A stretch of DNA of 64,000 nucleotides from Pseudomonadota bacterium. Its GTDB lineage: Bacteria > Pseudomonadota > Gammaproteobacteria > DASZBR01. A model generated the notes under the pieces. The model saw only the letters and a program-made list of their open reading frames with translations, had not been told where the DNA came from and made no database searches. Positions within the stretch are counted from its first letter, which is position 1; each line of letters opens with the position of its first letter. A program made the position numbers and the translations under genes. The stretch is taken from the NCBI GenBank assembly GCA_021777765.1, contig JAJYDF010000009.1:1-64000 (forward strand). The letters run 5' to 3'. Shown here piece after piece: positions 17,691 through 26,870 of the stretch.

Positions 17691-18672
17691 TTATTTTTGC
17701 AACACATAAGTTCCAGGTGCATCACAAAGAATTTTATAACCTTGTTGTTCATTTCCTAATGCAGGTGGAGCAACTTTATTTCCAGAATGATCAACAAGCC
17801 ATCATAATATCTTCTAGATATGTGGTTTGGCTTTCATCAATAAATAATAAAAGTTCACCTGCCACATTAAAATCAACTTGTGCTGCAAATAATGTAATAG
17901 ATTTTAATTTGTCGTCTTTATTTTTAGCCATTGCAGGAGCAGCAATCATTAACACGGTTCCACCTATACAGTAGCTGACGGTATGAATTTTTTGCGCGGG
18001 TGTAATTGCAACGTTTTTTCCTACTTTAAATTGTTCTGCGCCAACAGGTGATTTCTCTTTTATGTAATGATTTACATCTTCTAGCCAATTTTTAAAACCT
18101 TTTACAAAGTTCATACCACTTTCATTTATAGTAGCCTGAATAACTTCGGGATTAGCAAAAGGAAAATTAGAGAGAACAAATATGTCGAGTTTTTGACGTG
18201 TTGTAAAATTAACAAGATTTTCATAATGTTTTGAAACGCCCCGAATATTTGTCGTAGCTTCGTTCCAAATATTTTCATTCAATAAAAATAATTGAGAATA
18301 AATATTAATAGGGAATGTGTTCCATAATTCATTTTGAAAACGATGATCAGATTTTTTTATTGGTACACATAATTCACATTTTTTGCTAGTTAGGGGATTA
18401 ACGATATAGGGAAATAATTGCATATACTTTCGTGATGTTTCTTGATATAGAGTAAGATATTTATCAGGCGAAAGGCCAAAATGTATGAGCCAATCCGCAT
18501 AGGCCAATAGTAATGCAGAAGGTGATAACCAAATGCCTAATTGGCCTGCCCATGAATGTAAAGCTGTATCTAATGTATATCTTTGCTGGGTGATGGATCC
18601 GTTAAAGGATAACTGTGGATTTTCAGCCGGTGCTGTTTGCTTGAGTAACGGTTTTGCTTTCCTATCCTTCAT
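17691..18672 (-). pseudogene. phaC: Poly-beta-hydroxyalkanoate synthase, decayed by two deletions
   Basis: A class I-type PHA synthase in which the ends are well preserved but the middle is gone. The N-terminus (residues 1-230) carries the family segments AGQLGIWLSPSALLLAYADW and EQFKVGKNVAITP. The frame then jumps directly to QKIHTVSYCIGGTVLM, the lipase box with the catalytic Cys, dropping about 90 residues. After LLFIDESQTTYLEDIM a second, out-of-frame deletion joins to WLVDHSGNKVAPP and the true family end LCDAPGTYVLQK at 17691. The catalytic Asp and His region is lost. A truncated product of 293 residues stopping at 17791 cannot be active. The gene overlaps nothing and is directly downstream of the AbiE fragment. 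Confidence 0.88.
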
Positions 18673-18675
18673 GCC

Positions 18676-18954
18676 CTATATCCTTAATAAAGAAGAATTC
18701 AACATCTTATGTCTGACAGAAGTAATGAAAACAGATTTCAAGATGTGTTCTATTAATAAAAAATGGATAAAAAAATCTGATTTCAGCTTAAGTGATTCTT
18801 TATCATTATTATAGCTAGTGTTATCAGTATGATGATTAGAGGAAAAGTGAGCAAGAAATCGTTCTAATAAAAGTTGTTTCCAAATTTGATTAAAAGTTAA
18901 TTTTCTTTCTTGGGCTATACTTTTTAGTTGTGCTTTTAATGCTTCTTCATTCAT
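18676..18954 (-). pseudogene. AbiEii-type toxin (nucleotidyltransferase), truncated
   Basis: The first 40 residues (MNEEALKAQLKSIAQERKLT, then FNQIWKQLLLERFLAHFS) match the start of AbiEii/AbiGii nucleotidyltransferase toxins. The catalytic GG-x-DI core that should follow is absent. The frame runs instead into 50 unrelated residues and stops four bases before the PHA synthase remnant. It overlaps the stop of the AbiEi-like gene by four bases, the usual arrangement of this type IV toxin-antitoxin operon. The toxin is therefore dead. The deletion that removed its body may also have brought phaC next to it. Confidence 0.75.
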
Positions 18955-19547
18955 GTTATTACCGCTAATAAGTAAGCTTCTTTATTTACATGTAATATTT
19001 TTGTGCATTTTATAATTTTTTCTAATTCAATTTTCTCTTTTCCTTTTTTGGTAAGTGCATTACGCAAAGCTTTCAATGCTGTTTCTATGCCAAGATAACG
19101 AAATGAATCAATAATTGTTCGCTCACGATCAAATATAGGTAATTTTTGGTTGTCAATTTTTATGAATGTTTTTCCAAGTTTGAAATTTCGTAACCGTATA
19201 ATTTTTACTGTATCATCAGTTCTATGGCGAGTATTGTTAGGAATTGCAATCCAATGTTGTCGTGGCGTTTCATCAGTTAAATCATAAAGTGCTAATGCGG
19301 AAGTTAAACAAATTGCGCCATTTTTAATTCGTTTTATCGCAACATTCAGATCTTCCCATCTAAAATCCGATATAGCCGGCGAATCCACACCTTTATATAC
19401 GCCTCGTCCTATGCGAATTAGGTCGCCAGTTTTTATATAGTGTGCGAGGTCAGCTGAGCTTACGCCAAAGGTTTTGGCTTGCTGGCTTGTAAAGCTAGGA
19501 GCCTTAAGCAGAGGCTGTAATTTTATGAGAACGGTTTTCGGTTCCAT
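18951..19547 (-). CDS. AbiEi-type antitoxin / transcriptional repressor
   Basis: A 198-residue protein of the AbiEi family, the antitoxin and autorepressor of AbiE systems. An N-terminal winged-helix region (about 15-60: FTSQQAKTFGVSSADLAHYIKTGDLIRIGRGVYK) is followed by the C-terminal antitoxin domain with GAICLTSALALYDLTDE and the R-E-R-T-I-I-D segment (about 140-146). It appears complete. Two inverted repeats lie directly upstream of its ATG and are likely its own operator. The toxin gene behind it is truncated, so this is an orphan antitoxin. It could act against a partner elsewhere or against a phage copy. Confidence 0.85.
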   Translation of the reverse strand: MEPKTVLIKLQPLLKAPSFTSQQAKTFGVSSADLAHYIKTGDLIRIGRGVYKGVDSPAISDFRWEDLNVAIKRIKNGAICLTSALALYDLTDETPRQHWIAIPNNTRHRTDDTVKIIRLRNFKLGKTFIKIDNQKLPIFDRERTIIDSFRYLGIETALKALRNALTKKGKEKIELEKIIKCTKILHVNKEAYLLAVIT

Positions 19548-19550
19548 TGT

Positions 19551-19603
19551 TTAGCTTAATATTGGCACTCAAAAATCAAAGTTGAGTGCCAATATTAAGT
19601 TAA
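19551..19603. promoter_or_regulatory. 18-bp perfect inverted repeat, likely AbiEi operator
   Basis: CTTAATATTGGCACTCAA (19555-19572), nine-base spacer, then its exact complement (19582-19599). The pairing extends three more bases past one mismatch on each side. It lies eight bases upstream of the antitoxin ATG. Known AbiEi repressors bind tandem inverted repeats in their own promoter. The hairpin has no T run, so it is not a simple terminator. Confidence 0.6.
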
Positions 19604-19611
19604 AAATGGGT

Positions 19612-19636
19612 GTCACTACTGACAAAAAGTAGTGAC
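19612..19636. promoter_or_regulatory. Second inverted repeat upstream of abiEi
   Basis: GTCACTACT (19612-19620), spacer GACAAAA, AGTAGTGAC (19628-19636). The half site shares the G-N-CACT core with the larger repeat 12 bases away (GGCACTCAA versus GTCACTACT). Two related palindromes in tandem match the two-operator arrangement known for AbiEi repression. Confidence 0.55.
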
Positions 19637-20088
19637 GCGGTAACAGCATGGTTAATTATTAATGTTATTATTTTTTGTATCAATCGGCATGTTTATCCAG
19701 CTGACATGACGAAATAATTTTACTAGTGCTAAATAAAGTAGAGCTTGTGTCAATAAGATTTTATTTCATAATACTTTTATGCGTAAAAGGTGTCGCAAAT
19801 TGTGTAAACTTAGTCATCAAATGCGCTAATAAAAGCATTTTGAATTGCGGACGGCTAAACGCACAATATAATGTTATTTTTCTGAAATTAATTGATACGA
19901 ATTGCCATACTTTTTTTAAACCAAATTTATATTAATTAATATTATTCTTTGTTAATCATTTGGTTTTTCAAAGATATGTATTAAAAAGCGGCTGTGAACA
20001 GCCGCTATTCAAGATTAAGAGTACCGATACGGAATTTTTCTGAACGCAAAATGGTGGCAATGTTGTAGCAATTTGTATTGAAATTTTC
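19637..20088. other. Intergenic, no gene; hairpin and diverged repeat
   Basis: Divergent region between the AbiEi gene and the TacA/TacT-like pair. A perfect stem AGCGGCTGT/ACAGCCGCT lies at 19987-20006. From 19989 to 20062 is one copy of a diverged repeat found again at 54132. A 69-codon frame at 19726 has no other support. Confidence 0.5.
19989..20062 (+). repeat. Dispersed repeat, copy 1 (partner at 54132)
   Basis: About 74 bases, including GAGTACCGATACGGAATTTT and TCTGAACGCAAAATGG, recur at 54132-54205 as GAGTATCGATACAAAATTTA and TCTGAACGTAAAACGG. By eye roughly three quarters of positions agree. Both copies begin with CGGCTGT. The origin is unknown. Confidence 0.7.
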
Positions 20089-20104
20089 TATACATGAATG
20101 TATA
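20089..20104. promoter_or_regulatory. Inverted repeat, probable operator of TacA/TacT-like pair
   Basis: TATACAT, two-base centre, ATGTATA. It overlaps the likely promoter of the antitoxin gene (TTGTATTGA upstream, TATAGACAT downstream), 31 bases before its ATG. TA modules with a ribbon-helix-helix antitoxin usually repress themselves at such a palindrome. Confidence 0.55.
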
Positions 20105-20134
20105 CTATTTGTATAGACATAGGGGTGTTAAATC

Positions 20135-20416
20135 ATGAGACAAGCGCAAACAAGGGGTTCTATCTCCATTAATATACGAGCTAAGACGAGTCAGCGCGAT
20201 CTGATTGACCAGGCTGCTGAACAGCTTGGTCGTAGTCGATCAGATTTTATGCTTGATGCTGCTTGCCACAAAGCAGAAGATGTATTGCTCGATCAGGCAT
20301 TTTTTACAGTTGATGATAGTGTATTTAAAAAGCTTCAAGCACTACTTGATCAGCCACTGCCGGCAACCGACAGACTCCGTCGACTACTTAAAAAGAAAGC
20401 ACCTTGGGATAAATAA
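20135..20416 (+). CDS. DUF1778 ribbon-helix-helix antitoxin (TacA-like)
   Basis: A 93-residue antitoxin. The N-terminal ISINIRAKTSQRDLIDQAAEQLGRSRSDFMLDAA segment (about 8-42) is the ribbon-helix-helix DNA-binding domain of DUF1778 proteins. The C-terminal LDQAFFTVDDSVFKKLQALLDQPLP (about 52-76) is the part that wraps and neutralises the GNAT toxin. It is two bases from the toxin gene, the normal order for this type II module. G+C is visibly higher than in the surrounding genes, suggesting recent acquisition. A palindrome upstream probably provides autoregulation. Confidence 0.9.
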   Translation: MRQAQTRGSISINIRAKTSQRDLIDQAAEQLGRSRSDFMLDAACHKAEDVLLDQAFFTVDDSVFKKLQALLDQPLPATDRLRRLLKKKAPWDK

Positions 20417-20418
20417 CC

Positions 20419-20922
20419 GTGACTGAACTGTCAGCTCCAATCCCAATATCAGTCGATCATGAACTAGATAGTTTTGATAGTGGTGAACTATCACTTGATG
20501 AATGGCTCAAAAAACGTGCGCTGAAAAACCAAGTTACAGGTGCATCACGCTGTTTTGTTCTTAGTAATGGCAAAAAAGTTATTGGCTATTATTGCTTATC
20601 AGCTGGTGCTATAAGTCATGAATCCGCACCTAAAACTATGCGACGTAATATGCCCAATCCTTTACCTGTGCTTTTGCTTGGCAGGCTAGCAATAGATAAA
20701 AATTACCACAATCAAGGACTAGGCAGTGCTTTGTTACGTGATGCAATGATCCGTTCTGCTAGCGTTGCTGGTGATGCAGGCGTGTTTGCCATTTTAGTCC
20801 ATGCTTTATCAGAACAAGCACAGAAATTGTATGTATCCCGTGGCTTCGTTGAATCACCCTTACAACCAATGACCCTAATGATGACGCTTGAAACAGTACG
20901 CCAAATCCTCGTAGAGCGCTGA
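20419..20922 (+). CDS. GNAT acetyltransferase toxin (TacT-like)
   Basis: A 167-residue GNAT protein paired with a DUF1778 antitoxin. Toxins of this kind acetylate the amino group of charged tRNAs and block translation. Markers: FDSGELSLDEWLKKRAL (about 15-31), which is typical of the toxin subfamily; LGRLAIDKNYHNQGLGSALLRDA (acetyl-CoA loop Q-x-x-G-x-G, about 90-112); and LYVSRGFVESP (about 134-144). The length is normal and no break is visible, so the module should be functional. The start is GTG at 20419. G+C content is above local average, as for the antitoxin. Confidence 0.9.
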   Translation: MTELSAPIPISVDHELDSFDSGELSLDEWLKKRALKNQVTGASRCFVLSNGKKVIGYYCLSAGAISHESAPKTMRRNMPNPLPVLLLGRLAIDKNYHNQGLGSALLRDAMIRSASVAGDAGVFAILVHALSEQAQKLYVSRGFVESPLQPMTLMMTLETVRQILVER

Positions 20923-20991
20923 TGTGGATTTTTCTTTTCTTACTTAAAATACCCAAACTTGCATATTCTTTTGTAAAATAAACGGTCGATA

Positions 20992-22368
20992 TTATTTTAA
21001 CAACATGCATTGTCCTGATGGAGGAACATTGGTATTTGTGCTAACGCTAATAAAACCAAGTAATTTGTTATTGACACCCAGATCGACAACATTAAGACAA
21101 TTTGGTGATATCAATTTATTGCTGAAGGTTGGTTGTCCCGGAGCATAGGCACAGAATCCACCTGTATTCCCTGTTCCATCATCACAGAATAAAACATCAC
21201 CCAAATTAGGTACACCGAATTCGGGAATTCCCGGAATAGTTCCTGTAATTTTGTTATTGATAAAAGTATAACCTGTGGTTGCACTATCAACTTGTATACC
21301 TGGTAAAGCATTTTTGATTTCATTATTCATAACCAGATTGTTAGCAGAGGGTATTATGACTTGTGGCGATAAACCCCCTGCAATAGTAAAAGCGACTATA
21401 CCTGTTGCAGGAAATTGATTTTCAGCAAGGTTAATACCACCAGCATCGAAGGAGTTATTAAATATCAGATTGTTTTTCCCGGCTAATTCAACAACAAGAC
21501 CGCCACTCACGTTTGATAAGATATTATTCATTACCTTTACATTACTTACTCCAAATAAACTTAGCGTTCTACTAAAAAGAGGCTGTTGATCGTTTTGATT
21601 TGAATTTCCCATAATAACTGCATATGCTGGCGTACCAATGTGAATCGGAATCGGATTGCGGCTGCCATCAGAAAGTAAACATGGAATATTTTGACCATCT
21701 AAAAGGAAATCGATATCTCCAGTGCTGTGCGTAAAGAGATTATTTTGAGCCGACATATGGTCATTATTACCATATGCAGAAATCCCTCTGTTATTATAAT
21801 CAAACCAATTATTCTCTATTGTCAGGTTCGAAACAGAATTGTTCGATACGGTGATATCACTACATAAAGAAGAATTTGCTCCTAATTGGGGAATTACATT
21901 AATTGCTCTATTAAGTGACTGGAACTTTATACCTGTAATTTTAACGTTTGCCACTGAGACACTACCGTCTATTGCACCGATGCGGAAGCCGCGATTAAAA
22001 TACGTATAGGATGGAGAACCGTTGTCGCCTAAAGGCGCAAGTGTTGAGTTTGATTGAGTAATCCCTTTTACTACCGTACTCCAGCCACCGCTCTGTCCAG
22101 CTCCTTCTATAGTTAAATTAGATTTAGTAACATAAATTTCTGTACCATCAAGTTGACAGATATTTGCTAACTTGATCATGTCACCAGAGCGAGCATGATC
22201 GATAGCTGATTGAATCAATCCACGATCGGTCGCGTTGCCTGTGCAATTTACTAAGGTGGTAGCTGAATAAACAGAATTAGCAAAGCATAGTCCAAATATT
22301 CCCAGTAAAACTATCTTTAAGGTTCTAATAAACAGTTGGCGCGATTTAAAATTTGAATAAATGTTCAT
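20992..22368 (-). CDS. Secreted right-handed parallel beta-helix protein
   Basis: About 458 residues. ATG at 22368 is preferred (GAGGAAA nine bases upstream). Residues 1-36 form a signal peptide: basic start, hydrophobic LKIVLLGIFGLCFANS and an A-T cleavage area after VYSA. The mature part consists of repeated short strands with N- and G-rich turns. ITGIKFQSLNRAI, LTIENNWFDYNNRGIS, VKVMNNILSNVSGG and LVMNNEIKNALPGI each mark a coil of a pectate-lyase-like beta-helix. No catalytic residues can be assigned. It is likely periplasmic or surface exposed and may bind or cleave a polysaccharide. Stands alone. Confidence 0.8.
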   Translation of the reverse strand: MNIYSNFKSRQLFIRTLKIVLLGIFGLCFANSVYSATTLVNCTGNATDRGLIQSAIDHARSGDMIKLANICQLDGTEIYVTKSNLTIEGAGQSGGWSTVVKGITQSNSTLAPLGDNGSPSYTYFNRGFRIGAIDGSVSVANVKITGIKFQSLNRAINVIPQLGANSSLCSDITVSNNSVSNLTIENNWFDYNNRGISAYGNNDHMSAQNNLFTHSTGDIDFLLDGQNIPCLLSDGSRNPIPIHIGTPAYAVIMGNSNQNDQQPLFSRTLSLFGVSNVKVMNNILSNVSGGLVVELAGKNNLIFNNSFDAGGINLAENQFPATGIVAFTIAGGLSPQVIIPSANNLVMNNEIKNALPGIQVDSATTGYTFINNKITGTIPGIPEFGVPNLGDVLFCDDGTGNTGGFCAYAPGQPTFSNKLISPNCLNVVDLGVNNKLLGFISVSTNTNVPPSGQCMLLK

Positions 22369-22906
22369 GGTTATTTTCCTCAAAAAGCAACTTTATTTAT
22401 AACTAACGTTTTCTGTACTGCGATTTTTCTATTGATGGCTCCTTGAAAGCCCATAGGTTCTTAATCACTATACCGCTTAATAAGAAAACCCCTGAATTCA
22501 CCATAATGGCAATATGCTTACATATTTCATGGTTAGGTTCGTATAATTTAAATATAGATGAGGGAGATGGAAATGCAAGTTGCTGATAATTATTAAGTTT
22601 TTTATGACAGTTGATTGCTTATGAGATATATATCGATCTGAGTGGGGCCTATCACACTAAAATTTATAATAACAATTGTAACATGTGGCAATATTTACCA
22701 ACTAGTTTCTCGACGATTGAAATTAAAAACATTTTTGATATAGATGTGCCTTTTATATCAAAAGAGGAATTATTAAATTACAAGAGAATAATTTCTCGGT
22801 CAGTTGATCTTGCTGATGTTTCACAAATGGATTAATGGCAAGTCAGATTTCACACTCTTATGGCTGATTCAATTACTATTTAGTGTATTAACAATAATCA
22901 TTGAGA
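22369..22906. other. Intergenic stretch, one doubtful small frame
   Basis: No convincing gene. A frame of 74 codons at 22611-22835 has only a TTG start, a stop codon directly before it and no ribosome binding site. Its translation (tyrosine- and isoleucine-rich, ending DLADVSQMD) has no recognised motif. It could be a remnant. Confidence 0.4.
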
Positions 22907-23158
22907 TCAGTATTCGATAATACGCCATTGATCTAACTTATCTGTTACATTCGATTTAGTTAATTCTGCTGCAATAATCAACGCTTTCCATAATGTCCAA
23001 GCATGTGCTCTTGTCCAAGTGTTAGTATCAAAAGTAAATGAATTACGAAATATATCTCGACTTTTATCTTTAAAAAATGTCCAAGTAAATTGTGATGCAA
23101 TCAGTCGTTTAACAAGAGCGACATCGATTTTTAGCATTTTATTTTTTTGACTAGTCAT
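22907..23158 (-). pseudogene. Aminoglycoside phosphotransferase-family remnant
   Basis: An 83-residue frame joining the two ends of an APH/choline-kinase-fold protein. The start, KIDVALVKRLIASQFTW, is the typical N-terminus. The second half, NTWTRAHAWTLWKALIIAAEL followed by a final WRIIEY, is the family C-terminus (W-x-R-x-x-x-W-x-L-W-K-A). The whole catalytic centre, about 200 residues including the HGDLHxGN loop, is missing. This is an internal in-frame deletion and the product cannot be a kinase. ATG at 23158 is preferred over the one three codons upstream. Confidence 0.75.
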
Positions 23159-23251
23159 AGTGATCAATCTCTATTTTTTCCGTAAACATTAACTTGATAT
23201 TAATGCTAAGATAGCTCCATTAGGGTAATGTTGAATATTTCAGGAAGACTT

Positions 23252-26200
23252 ATGCAAGCAGAACAAGCAACAGGCAATCTATTAAGTATAATAAATGAAA
23301 TTCATAAATGCGTTAGGGATCATGCTTCTCCTGCTAGATTTGAAAAATATATAAAAAAGCTAAGAGCTCTAAAGAAAATTAATATACTTATAAAATTTCC
23401 AAAAAAAGATATTATTGTGGGTAATTCTATCCGTGATATAAGCGCTATTGAATATTCTTTGCTTCACTATTTTGTTATCACTCGTAACTTAAACATGGTC
23501 AGAGAATTATTAAGTGGAGAAAATAACGCAAATGTTTTGATTAAAGGAAGCGATGGGCTATCTCCACTTTATTGTGCGGTAGAATTATCCAGTGAAGATA
23601 TTAGATACATACCAATTATAGAAGAATTATTAAAGTACTCACCTGAAGATCAAGTTGTTATGCAAAATAATAACGGTGCAATTGCGCTTCATCAAGCCGT
23701 AAGAAGTCAAAACCTGACAATAGTAAGATTATTAACTTCCATACAAAATACAAAACAATTTTTAATGACACACGGTGTTTCGCGTGCTACTCCATTATTA
23801 TTAGCAGTTGAAAAAAAGGTTCCTCAAGAAATTGTAGAGGAATTACTTAAATTTATCCCAGAACAACAAATATTTATAAGTAATAAAAGTGGATTGTTAC
23901 CGATACATTGGGCCTTAAATCATGGAAATAAGCAAATTGTAATAAAATTATTACAATATAAGCCTCTAGAACAACTTCAGGCAAAAACATCAAATGGCGA
24001 AACACCAATTGTTGGTGCATTCGCTTCAGGAAATAATGATTTTGTAACGTGGTTATTTGTGGAGTACCCGTTTTTAATAAATACGACAGCAAGAGAGGGC
24101 ACAACAAATTTATATGATGCTTGTAATACTAAGAATTTACCTCTGGTTCGATATTTATTAAATCATGGCTTGGCACATCAAGTGATAACGCCAAACAAGC
24201 AAGGATTAATTCCTTTGACTTGTGCTTGTGTTTATGACTTACCCGATATTGCAGAAGAATTACTTAAATATGAAGCTGAAAAACAACTAGCGCATAGGGA
24301 GCCCCAAGGTTACACAGCCATCGCTACTGCTTGTAGTTATGGTGCAGTAAATACTTTAAGGATTATTAGTCAGTGCATAATCAATAATAAATTCGATCCT
24401 AAAAAATATTTACTAGCAAAAAATGATGATGATTTTATACCACTTTGGATCGCTATCTATAATCCTAATAAAATTCCCAATTATCCAATTGATATTATGA
24501 ATATTCTTCTGCAATTTATCACCCAAGAGCAATTAACGCTTGTTAATGAAGATGGTCATAATGCATTATTTTTTGCTGTAGATAAAAATAGAATAGCCAT
24601 CGTGGAATGCTTTACTCATTATTTGAAGAGTGAAACTTATCTTACACCCACATTAAAAGGTGTCATTCCCTTTTATCACGCAGCACAAGAAGGTTTTGTA
24701 GAAATAATAAATATACTGATATCTAAAGGGCCTAGTGAGCAATTAACTATTTCAAATAATGGCTGGCTACCTATACATATTGCACTTGAAAAAGATCAGT
24801 TGAAAGTGGTCATAAGGCTCTGTTTAGTAAATAAAAAAGTGACGGAAGCTTTAACTGATGATCAACTATCACCTTTGCATATAGCTGCTAATTTTTCCTC
24901 AACATTAACTTTTAAATATTTAATAAATAATAAAATTTCAAGGTTAAGCGCAGATTCTCATGGAATGCTTCCAATTCATTATGCGTGTCAGAATCCTTTG
25001 TTATTATTTGTTGAAGAATTATTAAAAGAAAATTCTGAACAACAGTTATTTGTAAGAACAAATTCAGGAACAACGCCTTTGCATCACGCTGTTATGGCAG
25101 GGGAAATTGAAGTTATAAACATGCTACTTAAAATAGTTAAGGACAAGTCTAAACTGATTAACATGCCGGATAATCAAGGTTTAACTGTATTACATCATGC
25201 TTGTGTACGTGGGAATCATGAAGTAGTAGATATTTTATTAAAGGAAGGTGCAAATTTAGATTTGGTTGATGAAAAAGGATGGACAACATTACATTTTGCT
25301 ACTTTTAAAGGCCATAATAAATTACAATTAATTTTAACTGAGCATAGTAGAAAACTTTTGCGAGTAAAAAATAAATTTGGTTCAATGCCTATTCATATAG
25401 CGGCTGAAAAGGGGCATCTTGAAATAATTAAAAGCATGTCAACACTTGATAAATCGCTCATATCTGAAAGAGATAAATTTGATAGAACCCCTTTATTTTG
25501 CGCAACTGTATTTGGTCATTCTGCTGTTGTTGAATATTTAGCGTTCAATGGTGCCGATGTTAATACTTCTGCTGCAATAGACGGTCAAATAATTACCCCT
25601 TTACGTATAGCGGTTGAACAATTAGATATAGTTGCTGTAAAAATATTAGCTCGAGCTGGTGTAAATGTTAATCAAATACTCGATCTGACTACAGGAGAGA
25701 CAATACAAGATCAAATAAATGACTTAGATGAAGAAACTGCAAAAATATTTAAAGACATTTTATATCCAACTCGGCCTACTCCGACTTCTCAACCAGAACA
25801 GACACCCACAGCTTTATTAAAAAAAGTTCAACCAGATTTAAATGCTGAAAAACAGGATAGGGCTGTAAGTGGTCGCAATTATTTATTAAGTCTAGGATAT
25901 ACTGCTGAAGAAATGAAAGCGTTCGATGACGCTAGAGAAGAAGCAAAAATAAAACTAAAAACCAATAAAATGATGATGTTTATATCAAAACAAAATGTTA
26001 ATACGATAATATTTTCATGGTGTAATGGATTATTTAATAGTATTAATGATCAATTATTTCATATTGTTAATCCTGGAAGTAATAATTGTTTTTGTTTTTT
26101 AGATAAAACACTATTGGCCGCGCAAGGCTGCCCAGTTGAACAATTGGAAAATACAACTTTTAAATTTAATAATAAGTCAATAAAGATATTAGATGGTGAC

Positions 26201-26497
26201 AAAGCGGAATATTATGAAGACGTGCAAATACATGGGGAAATAAAAAATGTACGTTATTCACATGAGTTAAAAATTAACAAAGTGGATAGAATTTTACTAT
26301 TTGAATTAAAATCAGATAATGGTGATGCTTGCTTATTTATTGGGGCGAGATTTATTGCTACTGGGTTGCACGTTAATTCTCAAATACGTAATGTACAAAA
26401 AAGTAGTAAAGCTTCTAAAAAACCATTGCTGATTACATTGCCAAATTCAAACAATCGAATATCTCAAGAAAAGTTAACTCCACCAATAACAAAATGA
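23252..26497 (+). CDS. Large ankyrin-repeat protein, candidate effector
   Basis: About 1081 residues. ATG at 23252 has AGGAAG six bases upstream, preferable to 23228. From about residue 60 to 850 the protein is a long array of ankyrin repeats. Clear units include GLSPLYCAVELS, GAIALHQAVRSQN, GTTPLHHAVMAGEIEVINMLL, GLTVLHHACVRGNHEVVDIL and GWTTLHFATFKGH. Residues 850-880 are a proline/threonine linker. The last 200 residues form a separate domain with no known match (SLGYTAEEMKAFDDAREEA near its start). No signal peptide or membrane segment. Such long ankyrin proteins in intracellular gammaproteobacteria are often type IV secreted and bind host proteins. That is an inference. Monocistronic. 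Confidence 0.85.
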   Translation: MQAEQATGNLLSIINEIHKCVRDHASPARFEKYIKKLRALKKINILIKFPKKDIIVGNSIRDISAIEYSLLHYFVITRNLNMVRELLSGENNANVLIKGSDGLSPLYCAVELSSEDIRYIPIIEELLKYSPEDQVVMQNNNGAIALHQAVRSQNLTIVRLLTSIQNTKQFLMTHGVSRATPLLLAVEKKVPQEIVEELLKFIPEQQIFISNKSGLLPIHWALNHGNKQIVIKLLQYKPLEQLQAKTSNGETPIVGAFASGNNDFVTWLFVEYPFLINTTAREGTTNLYDACNTKNLPLVRYLLNHGLAHQVITPNKQGLIPLTCACVYDLPDIAEELLKYEAEKQLAHREPQGYTAIATACSYGAVNTLRIISQCIINNKFDPKKYLLAKNDDDFIPLWIAIYNPNKIPNYPIDIMNILLQFITQEQLTLVNEDGHNALFFAVDKNRIAIVECFTHYLKSETYLTPTLKGVIPFYHAAQEGFVEIINILISKGPSEQLTISNNGWLPIHIALEKDQLKVVIRLCLVNKKVTEALTDDQLSPLHIAANFSSTLTFKYLINNKISRLSADSHGMLPIHYACQNPLLLFVEELLKENSEQQLFVRTNSGTTPLHHAVMAGEIEVINMLLKIVKDKSKLINMPDNQGLTVLHHACVRGNHEVVDILLKEGANLDLVDEKGWTTLHFATFKGHNKLQLILTEHSRKLLRVKNKFGSMPIHIAAEKGHLEIIKSMSTLDKSLISERDKFDRTPLFCATVFGHSAVVEYLAFNGADVNTSAAIDGQIITPLRIAVEQLDIVAVKILARAGVNVNQILDLTTGETIQDQINDLDEETAKIFKDILYPTRPTPTSQPEQTPTALLKKVQPDLNAEKQDRAVSGRNYLLSLGYTAEEMKAFDDAREEAKIKLKTNKMMMFISKQNVNTIIFSWCNGLFNSINDQLFHIVNPGSNNCFCFLDKTLLAAQGCPVEQLENTTFKFNNKSIKILDGDKAEYYEDVQIHGEIKNVRYSHELKINKVDRILLFELKSDNGDACLFIGARFIATGLHVNSQIRNVQKSSKASKKPLLITLPNSNNRISQEKLTPPITK

Positions 26498-26870
26498 AGT
26501 TAGAATTAATATATTTCAGCAAGCACACATAAATCAATCAATTTATTATAGTAATAAACACTAACAGATTTTACTGGGATTTGAGATTGGAACAAATGAT
26601 CAAGACTTAGACTTTTCATTATTGAAGAAGACAAGACGGCTTTTGCATTACACTCTTTAATTAATACAACTCCTTTGTCTACTCAAATTTCACAAAATTA
26701 CATACTCAAAATTAAAAAGCGAGGCATTTATCATAGCGCTATTTATCGTTGTGATAATTAGCAAACTGTGCGCGTGAATCTCTGAAAATTAAAAAAGCAT
26801 CGTCAATTTTTAAAAATAAATTGTGGGGATTCATCAATACTTGACTCCTTTATCTTGATTAAAAATATTA
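26498..26870. other. Intergenic stretch with a coding remnant and repeat end
   Basis: No intact gene. A + strand frame at about 26605-26760 reads IIEEDKTAFALHSLIN … KKRGIYHSAIYRCDN without a start, so it may be a remnant. At 26821-26850 TGTGGGGATTCATCAATACT followed by TGACTCC matches, in reverse, the repeat end at 55735. Confidence 0.4.

Noticed and set aside
19726-19935. 69-codon frame on the + strand
   Set aside because: No ribosome binding site, random-looking composition, in an AT-rich gap.
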